From: Seriola aureovittata
Taxonomy: Eukaryota; Chordata; Actinopteri; Carangiformes; Carangidae
NCBI RefSeq assembly: GCF_021018895.1
Contig: NC_079373.1
Location: forward strand, 19,289,501 to 19,353,500
DNA: 64,000 nt
Direction of reading: 5' to 3'
Each line of letters opens with the position of its first letter. Within the stretch, counting starts at the first letter, position 1. The position numbers and the translations under genes are program-made. Below, piece after piece: positions 12,301 through 59,467 of this stretch. The notes beneath the pieces are model-generated. The model did not search any database, was not told where the DNA came from, and saw only the letters and a list, made by a program, of their open reading frames with translations.

Positions 12301-13368
12301 AAGTTTGGTGCAGTCGTTTGCAAGTTTGTTTATGAGAATGTTAGCGATTTCTTGTTCCCCTCTTTCTCTGTCATTCAGCTCCTCCCTTTTATTTTTCTCC
12401 CTCTTGCAATCAGTGTATTTCTTTTCCTCCCCGCGCCATCCTCACAACTGTCCCCTCCCTTACCTTGAACTGGCTGAGTTGCTAGGCTGGCGAGATCCTC
12501 GCCGAATAATATCCTTCACTACCCACCCCACCCCCCCACTGTCTCTTCTCTCCCCTCTCCCACCTTGCATGTTGGTGGTGTAAGAACAGAGGTGAAAAGT
12601 TGCAGAGCAAAGCTGCCTGGACATCTTCCCAAGACACTTACAGATCAGAAGACACAAATTCTCCACATCTCCTCTCTCTCTCTCTGTCTCGGTTTTCACG
12701 CCCACCTTCTCTCCACTGTTCTGGTGTGCAAAATGTTTTTTCTTGATCTGCTTCACATAGGCATGTCTCCTCTGTTTTTTTTCATCTTCACCATGCCTAC
12801 ATAAAGTTTTATTATCTTAACATTACACATTATTTTTTTCCTGTCTTTTCATTAATTATTAGGCCAAGGATTTTGTGTTTTTCAACTTTTATGCTCCTCC
12901 ACTGTCTGTCCCTACAGTTCTATCTCCTGTACTCTCCCTTTTCAACTGAGGTTTAAAACCTCCATTTAAGCTTTGGGGTAAATGAGAGGAGGCCCATTCA
13001 TTTTTCATGACACCGCGTGCCTGTAGATGAATAAAACAACACGACTGCATTCACATTCTGACCTTCTCACTAGTCGCATGACACCTGGTTGACCAAGGAA
13101 GTGGTCGTTAACCTACATAGGGTTTTATCTATGTGTTCTCCCGAACAAATGGTACTGGAGTTTTTGTAATGGTCGTGTGTTGCCTGGCACAATTTTTCTC
13201 ACACATGCAGTCATTGGTCATTCAACCCTGATAAATCATTGTGTGTGTGTGTCTGTCTCATGTCAGATGTACAAGTGCCATGGAGAACATGAGCAGCAAG
13301 AAGATCACAGTGATTAGTAGTGATAGATAGGAGGAGGCAGTCCATCAAGTTTATGGACAGCTCTTTGT

Positions 13369-13370
<2 letters not shown>

Positions 13371-13413
<43 letters not shown>

Positions 13414-13424
13414 ACACATACACA
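13371..13424. repeat. (CA)n microsatellite
   Basis: A nearly perfect CA array with two CATA interruptions near its end. Confidence 0.95.
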
Positions 13425-14160
13425 TGCAAACAGTCACACACATACACAGGATGTCACACAGGCTGTTTGCCTGTGTCCAGACCTGCTCTCTGAATTCCCC
13501 TGGCTTAATTTATCTCACGCCCTCAGTTTCCTGTTTCATGAGCTACCTCGCAAGAGACCCTCGATCAACAACAACCAACCTTCACACACACACACTGATG
13601 CAGACACACACACACTCTGGTGTTTTGTTGTTGTGCATGTCAAAGTTAAGTCTTTGTCTTTGTATTTGGATGTGTGATATTCCTTCAGATCTCAGGACTG
13701 ATAGATCCCAGTGGATGATCCAGTTGGCTTTTAGGTCTTTAAATAGCTTTTATATTCATGTTTAGCATTGTAGCTATTTTAATATGCAAGGTGCTCAAAG
13801 TCTGCCAATAAAAGATGATACGAAGGCACAAAAATACACCTTGCACTAGACTTTAGTTTTGAAATTTATGCGTAATTAATCCATCTTTGTCCCTTTGTAG
13901 CAGAGGGGTTTGAATTGTTTTATTCTTTGCACTGGCATGATTGGACTGAAGCACCGGACAAGAGGTGATCATGCCCTTGATGTCTGATCATCAGCTGAGC
14001 ATCTGAAAACTGACAGTGGCTGTTTTGAATGTCACAGCTGGCCAATAATAGCATTGTAATAAACCACTAAATGCCATGCAGCACTGTGACTATGTTTTAA
14101 CTGTTACATTCTCTTCCTTTTCTTGTTCTTCTCTCTTTACTTCCTCTTTCTGCAGACACC

Positions 14161-14205
14161 ATGGATCTCTCAGCGCCTGCTCCGGTGGCAGCCCTCCTCC
14201 ACTGA
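14161..14205 (+). CDS. Upstream ORF in dusp8 leader (14 codons)
   Basis: An ATG in a near-ideal Kozak context (gacaccATGG) opens a 14-codon ORF, MDLSAPAPVAALLH, that stops at TGA 14203-14205. This is 131 nt before the main start and in a different frame. It is present in any transcript that uses this exon's acceptor. Its context is stronger than that of the main start, so it could reduce or gate DUSP8 translation by requiring reinitiation. A functional peptide is not implied. Confidence 0.5.
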   Translation: MDLSAPAPVAALLH

Positions 14206-14336
14206 CCTCACCTCCTCCTCCTCCCCATCTCTTCCTCCACCTTTCCCTCTTTCATCTTTCCCTCTTCCTCCTCACCCCAACCCTTACTACCCCCACATCT
14301 GTGACCCCAGGGTTACCACTCAGCCCCTCCTACATC

Positions 14337-49266
<34,930 letters not shown>

Positions 49267-51064
49267 CAGATAATGGACATGATCAGAGCTGTCCCTTGGG
49301 GGCAAAAATGGACCTGTTTAGAAGAGGACATATGAGGAGAAGCAGAAGAGGGTTTTTTTGTGCCCCCCTCACAGACAGTGTTAAAGACTCCAACTGAGAG
49401 AAGGACAAATAGATGCAGGGAGAGAGTTAATGTGAAAAGGTTAGCAAGCGAACTAGCCTTCACACCTGGACAGACAGAGCCCGAGATGTGGTGCTTAGAA
49501 GACCATAACCATCCTGAACTCTCATACGAATCTGAAGAAAAGTCTAGGGGAGGGTGGGCTACGGGGGGGTGAACTGAAGGTACTGAAACTCTTAATGTTT
49601 CTGAGCTCTGTCGCAGATGAAAAGAAACGACCCAGGCCAAGTTGCATCCTTATTATATAGAATACCCCTATTTTGACAGAGATCGGACACAAACTGCTTG
49701 CCTGTGGTCAAATGTAGTGTGCTTCAGTGGGTGTATAGCTTGTGATTTGAACCAAGCCCTATGTTTCTTCCCAAAGCTTCACCCCAGTGTCAGAAAGCCT
49801 CAGAACCTCGCACGGCAACGTCCCCACTCCCAACCCTTCCTTTCCAGGTGGCTCTGCCTGCTACAGACTCTGCATTACAACATCAACAACGATAACAGAC
49901 TCCTTTACTGCAGCGTCTCCTCACATCACTCACAGCACAAGGCAGAGAGATCCCAAGGACTTAATCTAAAGGCGGTACTGCATCCAAACAATGAAGGATC
50001 CTCAGCATTTTGTTGATGAAAAGACTTTGAGTTGAAGACTCTTAGTGATGGGCAGTCTGCCTCCACCCCCTCACCCCCACCCCTCCAAAGCACAGTGTGT
50101 CTTTCCTGACTTTGGCTCCCTTGTTTCCAGTGTTAACAGCATGATGGGACTGAGGTTTCGGGATGGTGATGAGGGTTCATTTTAATAGCCCTCCAGCTCC
50201 TTTATAGACCCCCAACCCCCTCCCACGGCTCCCAGTCACCACCTATGGTCACCACTGAGCATGCACCAGAAAGGCTGACTACAGACAGACAAATACTATA
50301 TATACAATATGAATATATATAGCAATTTTAATGGACTTCTAATGGACTTTTTTGTTCAGTTATAGTTTTAATTTATTGTACTGGTTCATTCTGGTAATGA
50401 GAAATAATATAATGTTTTGTGGATTTATTTCTTTTCTTCTTTTGTTGAATTATTATTATTATTATTTGCTGTATGGTATTTATGAACACACACTCATACA
50501 AATACACACATTCAACAAATTCAAACGAGCAATATGTGCTGTTCCTTCTTTGGGGAGAGTGATGTATGACTTTGAAATGCACTTTTCTGCTTTCTGATTA
50601 ACAATTTCGATTTCCATCCACACCCTGGCAACATGATACTCAGAAAGCCAAGTGTTGAGTTTTGATAATGCAAATATAGAGCCTCTGTTTGGTGTTAGGA
50701 GGATGGTACAGACATCCTACTAGTGAGATCTATAAGAACAGGGTCTCTGTTCTGGCTCAACTGTAGTGTGAATTCATGGGTTTATCACAATTGAGGGCTC
50801 AAGCGTTGACTAAAAAGACTGTTTTTTTTGTTTTGACTGTGTGCAGACGAGGACAGAGTAGCCACACACTCTCTGATCACTCATATACAGTTAAACATGT
50901 TCTGCCAGTTTCATGAGGGCTTGCATAACAACAACTATATGCAAAAACACACACAAACACACACACACACTCTTTCACGAGATTTAATTGCACCGAGTGT
51001 CCTCTCCGAGCCAGCACCAGTACATCGGTCATCATCATAGCATGTCCCACCAAAGCTGAAACCA

Positions 51065-51079
51065 ACACACACACACACA

Positions 51080-51115
<36 letters not shown>
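51065..51115. repeat. (CA)n microsatellite
   Basis: A CA array of about 50 bp with one CC slip, probably within the dusp8 3'UTR or just beyond it. Confidence 0.95.
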
Positions 51116-51117
<2 letters not shown>

Positions 51118-51699
51118 ATACTGTATGCACTTACACTTATGTTCACACATGTAAAGCAAAGGCCCGACACACACCCTTTTGTTCATTCTCAGGGGATCTT
51201 TCAGTGAGCCAAGCCCGGCACAGGGTACACAGCTGCTGGTACATCAGCACAATGCATGTCCGTAAAGCTCCCTCGCTTTCTCTCCTTCTCTTTAATTTTT
51301 TCTTATTTCTTATTTCTTATTTTCCAAAGCTTTGATAAAAAAAAACAAAAAAAACAGCATAACAAAATGGAAAGGAAAAAATTAGGATCTTCATATCCTG
51401 AGGTGAAAGAAATGAAAAACTTTGCTCTCCTGGTGCGAGATGATTATTTATTTATAATGTAAAATGTGTTTATTTTTCCTTTGACCCTTGATTAGCTTTT
51501 CTCTCTGGCGATCTCTGACCTTTGACCTTGTGCTGCTGCAGCTAAAGTAAGTTCAGATAGATTCCTATGTTCCCCCGAGGCTCAAGTAACCTCTCCTCAC
51601 CCTTCTCCCTATATTTTTAAGAAATGTTGTTAGAATTATTTATGACATGTAACAAAGATGATGCAGGCTGTCCCATTTGCTAAAATTGTTGTTATTGAA

Positions 51700-51724
51700 T
51701 TATTATTATTATTATTATTATTAT
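51700..51724. repeat. (TTA)n microsatellite
   Basis: Eight tandem ATT/TTA units in AU-rich sequence. Confidence 0.9.
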
Positions 51725-52319
51725 GTTGTGTAAATAGCAACGCATCTAAGAACACTGATTAATTTAGATGAGTTTTTAAAAGAAAATCCTGATACCTTAG
51801 GCTGCTTGATGCAAAAATACCTCAGGTTCTATTGAAAGGCTTTTCCTTCCCCTGTACATGTTTTGTGAAAATGAGACAAAAATACAGACATGACAAAATA
51901 CAACCTTCTCTCTGCTTCTTCTTCTTCTTGTGTGCTTGCATGGGGGCTGAATAGGGATGGGAAGGGAATTCCACCCAACGGATGAACAACACATTACGAC
52001 ATCCGGAGTCCTGGAGCCTTGCTATTGATTTTGTGTTTAACAAACTCCACTCTAACCGCACAACACAGCTTTATTGATTTTTTTGCCACATGCTTCCTTA
52101 TGCTGATGGGATGGTGAATTATTTAATAGAGAAGATGCATTCAGAAAATTACTTTCTAGAAAGATATGCCCACCTTATTATGAAATTTACTTCAAATTAT
52201 TGCCTATGATGTAAGGTTGGAAGACAATTCAGCACAAATGTGAACATTACAAACAGTACAAATGTAAAAAATACAATCCCTGCATTCAAAATGCTGCTTT
52301 TCTGAATGTAATTAAAAAT

Positions 52320-52640
52320 TAAGCTACTACAAGGAGAAGACAGCAACAGTTAGCTTGCAACAAAAACAAAATCCCCGTCACCTCTAAAGTTCACTAATAA
52401 CCACATTACATGGCTTTTGGTTAATCAAAAATCAAAGTGTAAAAAAATAAAAGCTATGATTTTAGTGAGAGTTGTACAGAGCCAGATTACCTGTTTCCTC
52501 CTTAGTGTTTAAACTAAGCTAAGCTAACCTGCTGCTGGCTGTAGCTTTATATTTAGCATAGATCAACCTTTTATTAAACTCAGCGAGAAAGCAAATATGC
52601 ATGTTTCCTAAAAAAGTACAATATTTTTCTCTGAAAAGTA
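52320..52640 (+). repeat. Degenerate interspersed repeat, family C
   Basis: It contains cagttagcttgcaacaaaaac, aaatcaaagtgtaaaaa, gttgtacagagccagattacctg and aaactaagctaagctaacctg, followed by gctgctggctgtagctttata. This order resembles a repeat common in percomorph genomes. It is the only copy seen here, so the call rests on remembered resemblance. Confidence 0.45.
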
Positions 52641-53990
52641 AAAGCAGTCTATGTACAAAGTAGCAGGAAACGAAAAGCACCTTCTTCACTCTCAACGCAA
52701 CATTTGTGAGCTGCATTAACACGTGTGTGCGTCAGTTGCAGGGTCACTGAAAAAGATTTCTACAGAGAAGTGAATGTTGGCTGTTAATCGTGATTCAAAA
52801 ACAACTTCAAAAAGAGAAATTCAAAGGTTTATCACAATGTTAGCACACTAGCTAACAGGAAATATTCCAGTACACACAGTTGGTTACTTTTCTGTGTAAC
52901 AGTGTTACAGTACCAGGGGAGAAAGAGAAAACCTGAGGTACACTCTCACAGGAGACATTATGGAAGAATATAGATATGTAATTGTCTGAGAATAGGGAAG
53001 GGACCTGTTAAACCACGCTTCTGACGAACGTCATCCTGTTGTTCCCTGTCTTCTTTCAGATTGACTCATTATCCCTCTGCTTCCTCTTTTCTCCCAGCTC
53101 ACACACACACACACACACACACACACGACTGGTTTTCAGGTCGTCACCCCCTTCGGTTTCCCTGCTCCACCTCTTCCTTATCCGACTGTGTCTGTGGGCA
53201 CAAGAGTGGGAGGGTGGCTGGTGAGGGTGCGGTGTTTGCCAGTGATGTGATGTGTTTGAACAGTGCTTACCTCCAGGGGATGAGAGAATGAGATGAGGTC
53301 GCGGTGTGTGTGCGTGTGTGTGTTTGTGTGAGAAAGACAAAGACAAAGAGAGGTATTTGCCCCCAGAGGACACAGTGTACACCGATATTACAAAAAAACA
53401 GCCTCCAAATCCAGTTGGGGGCCAATTCATCGAGTCCCCTCAATGGGGGCTTGACTACAAAGGCAGTTTTGGTTTCATGATGTCATGGTGGAATTTCACC
53501 TCATGCAATCAAACAACGTCTCTCTGCAAACAAATCATCACTCCTGAAGCCCCACCAATTGGTTTAATCCAGCCACAACAACCAGCGTGTTGTTCTGGGA
53601 CTGACGGGTGACGTAAGGAGGAGCAGCAACAAAAAAAACAGACACACACACACACACACATACACATGCAAAACCAGATGGCCCTTGGCCTTTTTCAGTG
53701 AGCACAATACTGTCTTAATGAGCGTTTCACTGAGTCCAATAGGAGACAGGCAGAGGTAATGGCATTACCAGCATCTCCAGCTGAGTCCCTCTGCTGTTCA
53801 TGTGTGTGTGTCTTTATTTTATGGCCATCATGGGAATTCTCCCTGACAAGACCACCACCGTAATGGGATACATTGCAAATCCCACTTTCTCACTTTCATT
53901 CTCTTTATAATGAACGGCCTATCCCGCATGCTAGTGTGTGTATTTATCACCTGGATCATAACGGATAATCCTACCACAATATGCTTCCTC

Positions 53991-53997
<7 letters not shown>

Positions 53998-54063
<66 letters not shown>
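53998..54063. repeat. (GT)n microsatellite
   Basis: A perfect GT array of about 66 bp. Confidence 0.97.
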
Positions 54064-54066
<3 letters not shown>

Positions 54067-54356
54067 TCAAGGTGCCCTCAGCTTGTATTATATGGATCTG
54101 CATCTCGGGTAACCTGCCCGTCTACAGTCTCCCCTCCGCTGTGCTGAAGTCTGCATTTCTATGCAGGTTTCCTGTTGCCAATGTACTGCACTCCTTCGAA
54201 TAGCTTTCCAATGCAATGTTTCATCTGGTTTTTATTTTTAACTTACTTTACTTCCCATGCTGTTTTTTTTTTTACTAAAACAAATACATATGGGAAAGTC
54301 AAGGCCTCTCAGTCAGCATGAAAGAACACAAATGTGTGCGTGTGGATACAAAGAAA

Positions 54357-54396
<40 letters not shown>

Positions 54397-56697
54397 AAAT
54401 ATGGGATACATTTCTATGTGTGCATGTGTATTTTTATGCATGCATATGAGATGTTTATTATGTAAGTGTATGTGTATTTCTGTAACGCATGTACAGATAG
54501 GTGAGGAAGGAAAAAACAGCTGTCTTGTGCACGCCTTGGCATTCATGTAGATTGTGCAAGTCAGCACGAGTTGTCTGGTAAATACACAGCAAAAAATAGG
54601 CACTGATCATGGCAGTGAAATATTTTGAAGAGACATTGCCCGCACACTGAGCTCTAGTGATTTACTGTACACAATGAGTACATGAGCACACCCCAAAACC
54701 CAAGAGTTACCTGGACATTAGTGCACGTGTAAATGTGGTCATCCATGTGTAAAAGTCATTCATCCAAAAAATATTCCTTATAGATTTTTTGATGGTGGTG
54801 GAGAGCGTCATAGGTCTGCAGCTGCCTTTGTTATGTTTCTCCACTCTGTTCCCCTGTCCCCTGTCACCTGTGTGTATGCTCTTTATGTGCCTGTGTGTAT
54901 GTGTGTGTACAGATGTGGCATGCACGAGTTTATATGTATGCTTGTGTTTCCACGTGGATACAGGCTGTTTACATGCTCGTGTATATGAAGTTTTGTATAC
55001 ATGACTGAATGGTCACTGTATGACAGTAAAGCTCATGTCAGTTGAACTGAATTTCTGACGCATTTGTGTATGCATGAATGTGTGTTGCAAATGTGTGAGT
55101 GTGCGTGTGTTCGTGTATCCTCCCTCTCATGGTGGCTGATGGGTACCAGACACATCCATGCTGAGGGTCTGCCTGGCGCCTGGTCCCAGGCCTTCTATAT
55201 GGAAACAGTTAGGAACCGTTACGTCAGCAGGCTACGGCACTCTCCGCTTTTCCACTTGCACACACATCCAAAGTGCACTCACACACACACACACACACAT
55301 AGACACACATGCACACACACATATTTTTCACAGAACATTTCTACTTTTTCTTCCTCTCTTTCTCCTCTCTGTGTTGCTCCTTTTCACACACCTTCATCCC
55401 AAACACACTCATTACACACGTTCACTGCTCGAAAGTTGCGTCAGCACAGCATTCCACACTTTTCCACGCGTCACCAACGATGACTGACTCCAAACAGCAT
55501 TTCTTGCCCTTTTTTTTCCATGGAAAACTCTTGTCCTTATATAACCCTGTAGTCTGGCAGCCTGCTCGTCCTACTATTTCTCCCTGTCTGTCTCCCTCTC
55601 TCTAACCTCTCTCTCATCCCTATCCATCTCTCACGCAAGTGGGCAAAAAGTCGAGCTCTGTGGGCTGAGAGGCCGGGCAGCCTCTGGTAGTTCCCCTTTC
55701 CTCCACGCCAGGCTGAAAAAGAGCCTCGGTACAAACATATGTGTCCAATATTCTCTTCCTGCTGCTGCCCTCATGCAGTCATAAGCACATTCATGACTGT
55801 CTTCATTTCAACATGAATTACTACTCACCGCAGTGAAATGAGCTAAATAAATGGACGCAGGGAGATCATTAGTGCAGCAACAGGCAGGAGTATGTGCCTA
55901 TGTGTGTGTGTCTGTGAGGCCTGTGGTGAGGAGGAATCCCTGGCTGGCTCCGAAGCTCAGCAGGCCTCAGGTAATCCAGTTTAATGCAGTTAGCGTTGTC
56001 ATGGCCACCTGTGTGTTACACACCGCAACGTTACAGCAAGACAAGAGGGGGTGTCTAGACTGGCAAATCACTGGAAAACAAAGAAAGGCTTCGAGGGGCA
56101 TGCTGTGCTGTCTGGAGCCTTTGATATGAACAACAACAGAAGTGTTCACAGAAATGGGTCATAGTAGCAATTAGAGATCCCTGGTTGATTTTCATAAAAC
56201 CACAAAGACAGGTTCATTATAATTTCCATATATAAAGGTGATGGAGCGCAGAGAGGTTTGACATGAGCACAGAGCAGCGCCAGAGAGCAGACAGACAGGC
56301 GTTCTGATTATTCAGGCAGGTGTTGCGTAACTAACTGCTGCCACCTACTGCTGGCTCCCAGTCAAACTCAGCTCCGGTTTGTCCCCCCAACAGGAAGGTG
56401 AGAGGTGATCAATACTTTTGTTCCACATGTCAAGCCAGCAGCAGATTGAATGAACGTCAGTCCATCGGTGCTCAGGTTTCGCTTAGCTTCTGTTTTCAGG
56501 AATGAAATGAAGTGAATGGACAAAAAGAAAGACAGAGAAAGTATTTCCTCTCTGTTCCCTGTATGTATGAGTGAGGCACAGCCCCTTCACTGTCAGTGAG
56601 CGTGTGCATGTGTGTGTATGTATGGCCAAAGTGCTGACTGAAGCAGCTGTTGGTGCTGACATCTGTCTCTGTCTTTCTAACGGTGGAACAAACTGCA

Positions 56698-56699
<2 letters not shown>

Positions 56700-56745
<46 letters not shown>
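56700..56745. repeat. (CT)n microsatellite
   Basis: A perfect CT array of about 46 bp, a polypurine-polypyrimidine tract able to form H-DNA. Confidence 0.97.
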
Positions 56746-56747
<2 letters not shown>

Positions 56748-58715
56748 AGCGTCAGCCCCATCAGCACTCTCTGCTCAGGTCCAAACCCCATCAATGCATC
56801 AACACTCTCTCTCTCACACACACACATACACACACACTCTTCCTGCAACACAGCAACACACAGCAGCACATATCCCATATCTCAGCGTCTGCACCTCTAA
56901 AAACCACATCCCGGACCACCACCGAAGAAGACAGTGCTTCAGGTGGATATGGCACCACTGACAGAAGGTCAGACACTGCCTCACCAGACCCACGACCATA
57001 ATCATAGGTCTGGTAGTGACACATACATAAGTGTTAATAGTTTCCCCTCAGGTTGCAGAGAAAAGTACAGAGTTGACACTTCCCTAACTATTGCTCGTTT
57101 AATACTTTCCCTTTTCTTAAATTAAAGGTGATCCATTGGAATGATCAGCTTTGGGCTTTTTAAAACATGTTGTGGAGCTGTACCCAACATGTTGAATAGC
57201 GTAACCAACCTATTTTTGTCTGTATTCGAGGGTTTAGTGATAAAATTTTGTCATAATTTTTCTTTATATTTTTGCTTCCAAGGTAAAAGAGATTTTTCAT
57301 TTGACCTTATATCCCAATGAAACTTGATATAGATAAAGTTTACTACTAACTACTTTAGCTATTGTGACTTTCAATTGTTATCTTTACCTATCAAATCTGA
57401 TAACATCTCCCTTAGCTGTCTACACATCCCATCTTTATGATTTTTTTCTCTAATATATGGCTGACAGTATATGTTTTGACAGTTTTAACTCATGTCCCCT
57501 GAAAAATGATATATATAATTGTTGTAAATTACCAGTCACATGTGTTATATACTTTACATATCTCACCATGCCAATCTTTAAACTTATGTTGTGTTTAAAG
57601 TTCACTAAAAGTACTTAGCAAAATGGAAAAATATATATTCATTCAAGTATTTATTGGTATTTTGTGATTATTAAATGATCTTATTAATCTTTATAAGTTA
57701 TGAAGGTAAAATGCTTTAATATCTTCCCACAGATGTATCTGCAAAACAAAAATCCATTTCCACTGTTAGCGCTGTCGTTTGTGGAAGACATGTTGACTTG
57801 TATGTTGCTAAGACAAAGGGCGAACCTCTCACACAGCAGACTGCTTGCTGCTGACACACAGTGTCTGTGGCTGCTTCTCTGTTATCATTCCTCCTCTCTC
57901 TGCCTATGACCTCACAGCCACATGCAAGCTATTTCTGTTGAGTTGCTTCTGGCTGAAAATGACTTCATGTCTGATTTGCTTGAAACATTGAGGGGGGGTG
58001 AGGTGTGTGTGTGTGTGTGTGGGGGGGGTATCACTGTGTTCACGGAAAATTGACTGCATTAAAACAGCATGCTTTAACTGTTCAGTAGACTGGTTCGTAT
58101 GGGTTTGATGCACCAGAGGCAAGACTGTGCACCATGTGCTGCACCTCTTCTCCCAAATGGTTCTCAGTGCCTGTGGTCAGCCAATCATTTTGGTTTCACT
58201 TCTCCCTTTTTCTTCAGTCTGCTTCACCTCCTCTCAGTTGCCCCCCTTCTCTCCTTTTCACCCCACAGCTTCCCATCCTTCCTCATAACAACAACACCCA
58301 ATTTAACCTCAGTCTGCAGTTTCAAACCCATCCCCTTCTTTCCTCCACCTCTGTCTTTCTTTCTATGACTGGATTGCTGGAGTCAGGTACGTCTGCAGAC
58401 ATGAGTAATGTGGCTAAGACTGACTCATACACCAAGACATCAGCCGTCAGTGTGGAGCCAGCAATGACACAAACACACACACATACACACACACACAGAC
58501 ACACAGACACACACACATACACACACACACACACACACATTATATACTGAATCGAAACACACAGGCAGACAGACTTGGCGGTGCCGACAATATGAAACCC
58601 AGTCATGCAAGTGGCCATTATCAACACCTTATATTATGTGATCATTATTGATAAACTGAAAATGAACCAATCAGTGATGATATCAGACTGTTAACAGTAA
58701 ACATGTCTATGAGAC

Positions 58716-58717
<2 letters not shown>

Positions 58718-58783
<66 letters not shown>
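58718..58783. repeat. (CA)n microsatellite
   Basis: A perfect CA array of about 64 bp. Confidence 0.97.
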
Positions 58784-58785
<2 letters not shown>

Positions 58786-58934
58786 GTCTACAAAGTGCAT
58801 GTTGAGAACATTCAGCAGGATGAATTAAAAGTTGACTAATAAAAAGGTTTTGTGTTTTATATTTGAAGAAAACTACTGTGTGTCTACAGTTCAGCTGTTA
58901 GTAATCCATAGACATGATGTTTAAGTGTGAGTTT

Positions 58935-58972
58935 ATAATAATAATAATAATAATTATTATTATTATTATTAT
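58935..58972. repeat. (AAT)n/(ATT)n perfect palindrome
   Basis: Nineteen bases of ATA/AAT repeats are followed at once by their exact reverse complement, with the centre between 58,953 and 58,954. The right arm continues as ATT units to 58,978. This makes a spacer-free 38-bp inverted repeat. Confidence 0.95.
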
Positions 58973-59430
58973 TATTATCTAGACTTAACTATCAATGAAG
59001 TAATTGCTGATCTTGAGCTTTGTTTTCAGGATATGTGTGTTTTTTCATATTTAAAAAAATCCCATCCAGTGTCTTTTTGAAACAAACATTAATCAGATTT
59101 TGGAAGCAAATGCCTCCAATCAAAACATAGTTGTAATTTTATGAGGTCATAAAAAATGTCCTTATAAAGCTACAAGACAAATATCAATTTTAGTTGTTGT
59201 GCAATCTATGTAAAACTGAAAAACACACACACACACACACACGCACACACTCCTCACTGCATCTATTAAGCATTTATTATTCATGCAAGAGTAATGTGAG
59301 GTGTCTCCGTTTTAATGCCTCCTAATGGCTTTTTGAGTTACCGCTGCCAGCTATGAATAAATCATATCAGTCACGCTGCAGCCAATACCTCACTCACCCT
59401 GGCAGCACTGAGCTGATCTATAGGTATGTG

Positions 59431-59467
<37 letters not shown>

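Larger units (their letters stand above)
7994..14155 (+). other. dusp8: dusp8 intron 1
   Basis: This stretch of about 6.2 kb lies between the inferred non-coding exon and exon 2. It contains a family B repeat (9140-9320), the (CA)n array at 13371-13424, pyrimidine-rich tracts and a GC-box segment at 11,455-11,465. No coding exon could be supported. Confidence 0.5.
49267..52000 (+). other. dusp8: dusp8 3'UTR (end uncertain)
   Basis: Non-coding sequence follows the stop. It contains TTATTTATTTATAA at 51,445-51,458, which carries overlapping AUUUA pentamers, a tattTATTTAT-type word near 50,478, (TTA)n at 51,700-51,724 and a CA array at 51,065-51,115. Overlapping AUUUA is the mark of AU-rich elements in unstable mRNAs. 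No convincing AATAAA was found; an ATTAAA lies at 52,311-52,316. Confidence 0.45.

Noticed and set aside
14076..14336. N-terminal extension of DUSP8 through the open frame upstream of the ATG
   Set aside because: There is no in-frame ATG between the exon start and 14,337. With the preferred donor at 7993 the frame hits TAA at 7965-7967, and homologues begin with MAG as here.
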